Source: Lachnospiraceae bacterium OM04-12BH
GTDB lineage: Bacteria; Bacillota; Clostridia; Lachnospirales; Lachnospiraceae
NCBI GenBank assembly: GCA_003490145.1
Contig: QULQ01000018.1
Span: forward strand, 40,933-56,597
Reading direction: 5' to 3'
Length of the DNA: 15,665 nucleotides
The position numbers were made by a program, and so were the translations under genes. Position 1 is the first letter of the stretch; each line of letters begins with the position of its first letter. The notes beneath the pieces were generated by a model, which ran no database searches, was not told where the DNA came from, and was given only the letters and a program-made list of their open reading frames with translations. This document shows positions 12,740 through 15,665 of this stretch, piece by piece.

Positions 12740-14035
12740 TCACTCCAGTTTTGCAACTCCGTTGAGCAGAAGGACTGCCTCAAAATGTTCCCCCTGATCT
12801 TTTAACAGAAGCTCCCCGCCATATTTTTCTGCCACTTTCCGCACCGAACGGATTCCCCTGCCGTGTTTTATTTTATCTTTTTTGCTTGTCTGTTGATAGG
12901 AACTTGTCCCGGATGGCTTGCTGTTCTTAATGGATAAAAGCAGTCTGCCCTCCTGAAACTTTGATTCCACATAAACATACCGTTTTTCCTGTTCCACTGC
13001 CATCGCCGCCTCTATCGCATTATCCAGAAGATTCCCATACAGAACACCCATGTCCCCGATATCCACGGATACTCTCTGGGGGAGCAGCGTTGTAACCTGC
13101 ATCGGTATCTCTTTCTCTTTTGCCTTTATGCTTTTTACTTTTAGTATGGCATTCACCACCGGATTTGCAGAATAGATGATTTCTTCTGCCAGCCGGATAT
13201 CTCCCAATACTTCCTGCAGTCTGTCCTTGATCAGTTCCGCACTTCCCTGTTCTGCCGCTGCGAGCAGTCCCGTCAGCCGGTTCTTCATATCATGCCGGAT
13301 GTCCTGTATCTGTTCCTGATAACGTTCCATGTCCTGATAGTATTCGTTCCGGTATAAGATTTCCCTCTGGATCATTTCCTCTTCGTACTGTTTTTCCTCC
13401 ACTGTTGTGTACTTTTCAATCATCAGAAAGATGATATAGTTTGTGATGATAATGACAAAGATGATACACATGCACAGCACCACCATCTGTGCCGAGATTA
13501 ATTCTTTTGCAACTTCTATCAGTAAAAAACAACTGATCAGGCTGCATAATGGAATAAGTGCCAGCGCATAACTGGTTTCCTTTGGCATACTCGACACCTT
13601 TACATTCTTTCCCGCTTTCAGCCTGCAAAAGACTTCCACAATCGCAAGCCGGAATATCACCACTAGGAATGCAGAAAAATAATAGATAACAACATCATCC
13701 TCTACTATCTGTTCCATAAATACTTTACTAAACAGATAACCTGCCGGTTCACTAATACCCATAATCCCCATATACAGCAAAACCGCAATCAGCCTGCTTA
13801 CAATCCCTGCCTCATACTGGCAGACATATACACAGAGAATTGCAACCATCGTCACAAAATTCAGCCAGCTTATCCCCATCTGGTTCACCGCACTTCCAAT
13901 CAGCTCGCACACTATCAGCAGAAGAACAGAAAACTCCATGGAAGTTTTTCTGTTTCCAATGAACTCTTCTAAATACCTGCGGTAAATGCAGAGGTCAAAA
14001 AGATTTATGACAAGCCTCACCCCATATAATGCCAT
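12740..14035 (-). CDS. agrC: AgrC-like GHKL sensor histidine kinase
   Basis: 431 residues from ATG 14035 (GGGAGG 8 nt upstream), one base after the agrA stop. The N-terminal ~205 residues carry about six membrane segments and form the presumed peptide receptor. A coiled-coil-like helix (210-245) leads to the H box IRHDMKNRL with phospho-acceptor His248. The ATPase domain has an N box GNLLDNAIEAA (Asn335, Asn339) and a G box HGRGIRSV (391-398), of the short GHKL type. It should bind the cyclic peptide outside the cell and phosphorylate the response regulator encoded just upstream. An upstream in-frame ATG (14056) lies inside agrA and lacks a site. Confidence 0.93.
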   Translation of the reverse strand: MALYGVRLVINLFDLCIYRRYLEEFIGNRKTSMEFSVLLLIVCELIGSAVNQMGISWLNFVTMVAILCVYVCQYEAGIVSRLIAVLLYMGIMGISEPAGYLFSKVFMEQIVEDDVVIYYFSAFLVVIFRLAIVEVFCRLKAGKNVKVSSMPKETSYALALIPLCSLISCFLLIEVAKELISAQMVVLCMCIIFVIIITNYIIFLMIEKYTTVEEKQYEEEMIQREILYRNEYYQDMERYQEQIQDIRHDMKNRLTGLLAAAEQGSAELIKDRLQEVLGDIRLAEEIIYSANPVVNAILKVKSIKAKEKEIPMQVTTLLPQRVSVDIGDMGVLYGNLLDNAIEAAMAVEQEKRYVYVESKFQEGRLLLSIKNSKPSGTSSYQQTSKKDKIKHGRGIRSVRKVAEKYGGELLLKDQGEHFEAVLLLNGVAKLE

Positions 14036-14036
14036 G

Positions 14037-14741
14037 TCACATTCCTCCCTGCACAAATGCGATGTGCTTTTCCGTCAGCTCCTTCCGGTACCCTCTTGTC
14101 ACTCCCAGCTCTGTGCCGTCTGTAAGCATGACCATGCCGCTGGATACAGAATGAACATGTTTCAAATTAACGATAAAAGAGCCATGAACGGCGGCAAACA
14201 TGCGCTCGTCCAGTTTCTCCCATATTTCATTCAGGTTCATGTTGGACTGATATTTCATTTTCTTTGTGTGGATTATCGCCTGACGCCCCCGCTTTTCCAG
14301 ATACAGGATTTCGTCAAACTTCAGACTGTACCGCACCCTGCGGTAACAAAATGAGAAACTCTGATTCGTCAGATTCAGATAGGTTCCTGCCTTTTCAAAC
14401 AGCATACGGAGCCTTTCTTCTGAGATTGGTTTTGGAATAAAATCAAATGTGACAACTTCAAATACACTTGGCATGTATTTGGTATAGCTGGTAAGAAACA
14501 CCAGTAATGCCTTGGAATCTGTCTCACGGATCTGTTTTGCCACCGCAAGTCCGTCCATTCCAGGCATCTCAATATCAAGAATGTACATATCCGGCTTTTG
14601 CTCCGCATCTGCACATTCCCTCAATAATTCTTCCGGTCTGGTATAAAACACATACTCCACCGCATAGTCGATCATACGCAGTGTATAGCGTCTGATCCTT
14701 TCAATGTCCTGCTGATTATCATCGCAGATTGCTACCCTCAT
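14037..14741 (-). CDS. agrA: AgrA-like LytTR response regulator
   Basis: 234 residues from ATG 14741, which has AAGGAG 7 nt upstream; an in-frame ATG 18 nt earlier lacks one. The receiver domain (1-120) has acidic Asp7-Asp8, phospho-acceptor Asp56 in ILDIEMPGMDG, Thr84 in FLTSY and Lys104 in IPKPI. The LytTR DNA-binding domain (about 128-230) shows FDEILYLEKRGRQ and MFAAVHGSFIVNLKHV. When phosphorylated by the sensor kinase it should bind paired direct repeats with a 21-bp period; two such pairs exist in the window (11789-11825, 12701-12737). It is followed by agrC after one base. Confidence 0.94.
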   Translation of the reverse strand: MRVAICDDNQQDIERIRRYTLRMIDYAVEYVFYTRPEELLRECADAEQKPDMYILDIEMPGMDGLAVAKQIRETDSKALLVFLTSYTKYMPSVFEVVTFDFIPKPISEERLRMLFEKAGTYLNLTNQSFSFCYRRVRYSLKFDEILYLEKRGRQAIIHTKKMKYQSNMNLNEIWEKLDERMFAAVHGSFIVNLKHVHSVSSGMVMLTDGTELGVTRGYRKELTEKHIAFVQGGM

Positions 14742-14799
14742 AAATCGTCTCCTTCTCAAAATATATTGATCAAATATACATCCCGGAGACTGTGCTGCT

Positions 14800-15135
14800 T
14801 TAACGGCCTGTCATCAGCTGTCTCATATACGCAAGCATGCGGTCTATAAATGCATCCCGTTCCTCCCTGCTGCAGTTTGCAAGGAACAGTTCAATATCAA
14901 CCTTATGATTTGTATCCCCCGTAACCAGATAAGTCGGCTCAATCCTGTACTTCTCATACAAGATCAGCATTTTCTCCGGCTGTAAACCATAGACACCACT
15001 TTCGATTTTGCGATAATGCTCTACCCCTACATCCAGCGTCTCTGCAAAAACTTCCTGCGTATATCCACTGTTTTCTCTGGCGGTTTGCAACCTTTTTCCA
15101 ATCTGTATATTGATTTCCTTCTTCTCTGCTTTCAT
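14800..15135 (-). CDS. XRE-family transcriptional regulator
   Basis: 111 residues. ATG 15135 has GAGGTGA 5 nt upstream, so I prefer it to the longer open frame reaching 15261. The HTH domain covers about 8-65: IGKRLQTARENSGYTQEVFAETLDVGVEHYRKIESGVYG, a cro/CI-type fold, followed by a 45-residue tail (KVDIELFLANCSREERDAFIDRM) likely for dimerisation. It stands first in the transcription direction, 58 bp before agrA, so it may be co-transcribed with and repress the agr genes and/or itself. A dyad 57 bp upstream of its start is a candidate autoregulatory site. Confidence 0.9.
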   Translation of the reverse strand: MKAEKKEINIQIGKRLQTARENSGYTQEVFAETLDVGVEHYRKIESGVYGLQPEKMLILYEKYRIEPTYLVTGDTNHKVDIELFLANCSREERDAFIDRMLAYMRQLMTGR

Positions 15136-15192
15136 GGAATTCACCTCGCTTTTATGGTAATGATACCAACGAGAAATACCCGAAAACAGATT

Positions 15193-15221
15193 GCAATACA
15201 ACACTTCAAAAGTCGTATTGC
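15193..15221. promoter_or_regulatory. Dyad upstream of the XRE gene, candidate operator
   Basis: GCAATACAAC (15193-15202) and GTCGTATTGC (15212-15221) form an inverted repeat with 9 of 10 positions matching and a 9-bp spacer. Each arm also extends to a partial palindrome (GTCG-TATTG-CGAC on the right). It lies upstream of the XRE start, where an autoregulator would bind. Confidence 0.55.
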
Positions 15222-15338
15222 GACATATCCCCATAAACGAAAAGTGAGCAGCAGACACCAATCCGCTACTCGCCTTCTATCTTTCTTTATTCTAATTACA
15301 TTTCCTGTTATTCCACCAGTTTCCCAAGCACCACATGA

Positions 15339-15530
15339 TTATATTGGTAACTCACAATCCTTTAGCCAAAATCGCAGTTCCATAACAGTCACAGCAATTT
15401 TATACTTTACTTCTATTTCAACTTTTTCTGGTGGATTGGCTAAAAGCCTGTCAATATCATTTTCCTCAACACCAGCCATTTTTGCTATCGTTAGCTTGGA
15501 TATGCCATGATAGGAAACAAGCACTTCCAA
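15339..15530 (-). CDS. Small HTH-like protein with unclear start
   Basis: 63 residues from TTG 15530: YHGISKLTIAKMAGVEENDIDRLLANPPEKVEIEVKYKIAVTVM..., a helix-turn-helix-like protein recurrent in clostridial mobile elements. The frame is open up to 15596 (preceded by TAA), adding ...IEDKDKQLSGFL, and related proteins usually begin just before this KDK segment. At that place the codon is ATT (15561-15563) with GGAG only 2 nt upstream, and there is no ATG/GTG/TTG with a site. So either a rare ATT start is used or the 5' end has decayed. Function is unknown, possibly DNA binding. Confidence 0.6.
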   Translation of the reverse strand: MEVLVSYHGISKLTIAKMAGVEENDIDRLLANPPEKVEIEVKYKIAVTVMELRFWLKDCELPI

Positions 15531-15589
15531 AAAACCGCTTAGTTGCTTATCCTTATCTTCAATCGCTCCAAAATACAGAAATCCTACTT

Positions 15590-15665
15590 CTATTTAAAAT
15601 TCTGAATTATGAACTCAATTCCGTTACCAGTGAAGAATATCTTTTTGTCCGGTTCTTTATATCCT
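15590..15665 (-). CDS. C-terminal end of an unknown gene (runs off the right edge)
   Basis: The last 24 codons before TAG at 15590-15592 read GYKEPDKKIFFTGNGIEFII.... The frame enters from outside the window. It is too short to assign; it ends just before the open frame of the HTH-like gene, so the two may share a transcript. Confidence 0.4.
   Translation of the reverse strand, partial: GYKEPDKKIFFTGNGIEFIIQNFK

Noticed and set aside
15300..15335. CATGTGGTG (minus strand) as the other half of the rumA attachment site
   Set aside because: Only a few bases resemble the HVET-coding junction at about 640 and no methyltransferase frame adjoins it.
1..15665. CRISPR arrays, tRNA or rRNA genes
   Set aside because: No regularly spaced repeats of CRISPR type, no cloverleaf-like or rRNA-like sequence was found on reading both strands.

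Overview
The window looks like part of an integrative/conjugative-type mobile element from a Firmicute of the class Clostridia, most likely a gut Lachnospiraceae. The reasons are strong GGAGG ribosome-binding sites, AgrB/AgrD-type peptide signalling, SHOCT and Rpn-type genes, and large serine recombinases. Every supported gene lies on the minus strand, so the functional order runs from high to low coordinates. No tRNA, rRNA, CRISPR array or convincing plus-strand gene was seen.

Right part (15665 to 11888): the tail of an unknown gene and a small HTH-like gene with no ATG start. Next comes an XRE-type repressor with a dyad upstream. Then follow a LytTR response regulator (agrA-like), a GHKL sensor kinase (agrC-like), a 53-residue cyclic-peptide precursor (agrD-like, too short for routine gene calling) and the AgrB-like processing protease, closed by a strong terminator.

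Middle part (11888 to 5509): a small sigma-70 region-4-like protein is preceded by its own promoter and by a long leader whose hairpin buries the ribosome-binding site. A ~600-base poorly coding stretch follows, carrying two small ORFs. After it come a conserved-looking hypothetical protein, a SHOCT-like protein and three tandem large serine recombinase genes. The middle recombinase gene has no catalytic domain.

Left part (5509 to 1): cargo consisting of an unknown protein often seen beside such recombinases, an Rpn-type PD-(D/E)XK nuclease, and an AT-rich HD-domain plus Hsp90-like ATPase protein that is a candidate defence effector. Then come the 3' remnant of an rlmD/rumA-type RNA methyltransferase that begins at the HVET codons, two tandem terminators, and the start of a ParA gene that leaves the window.

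The main observation is regulatory. Two pairs of ACTTRTTACAS direct repeats, each with a 21-bp period as expected for a LytTR regulator, sit exactly 5 bp upstream of the -35 box of two promoters. One promoter drives agrD-agrB and the other drives the sigma-like gene. The inferred circuit is: secreted cyclic peptide, then AgrC, then AgrA, which drives both more peptide and the sigma-like factor, and through it possibly the recombinases. This would be cell-density control of element mobility. The repeats and promoters are visible in the sequence; the circuit is inference.
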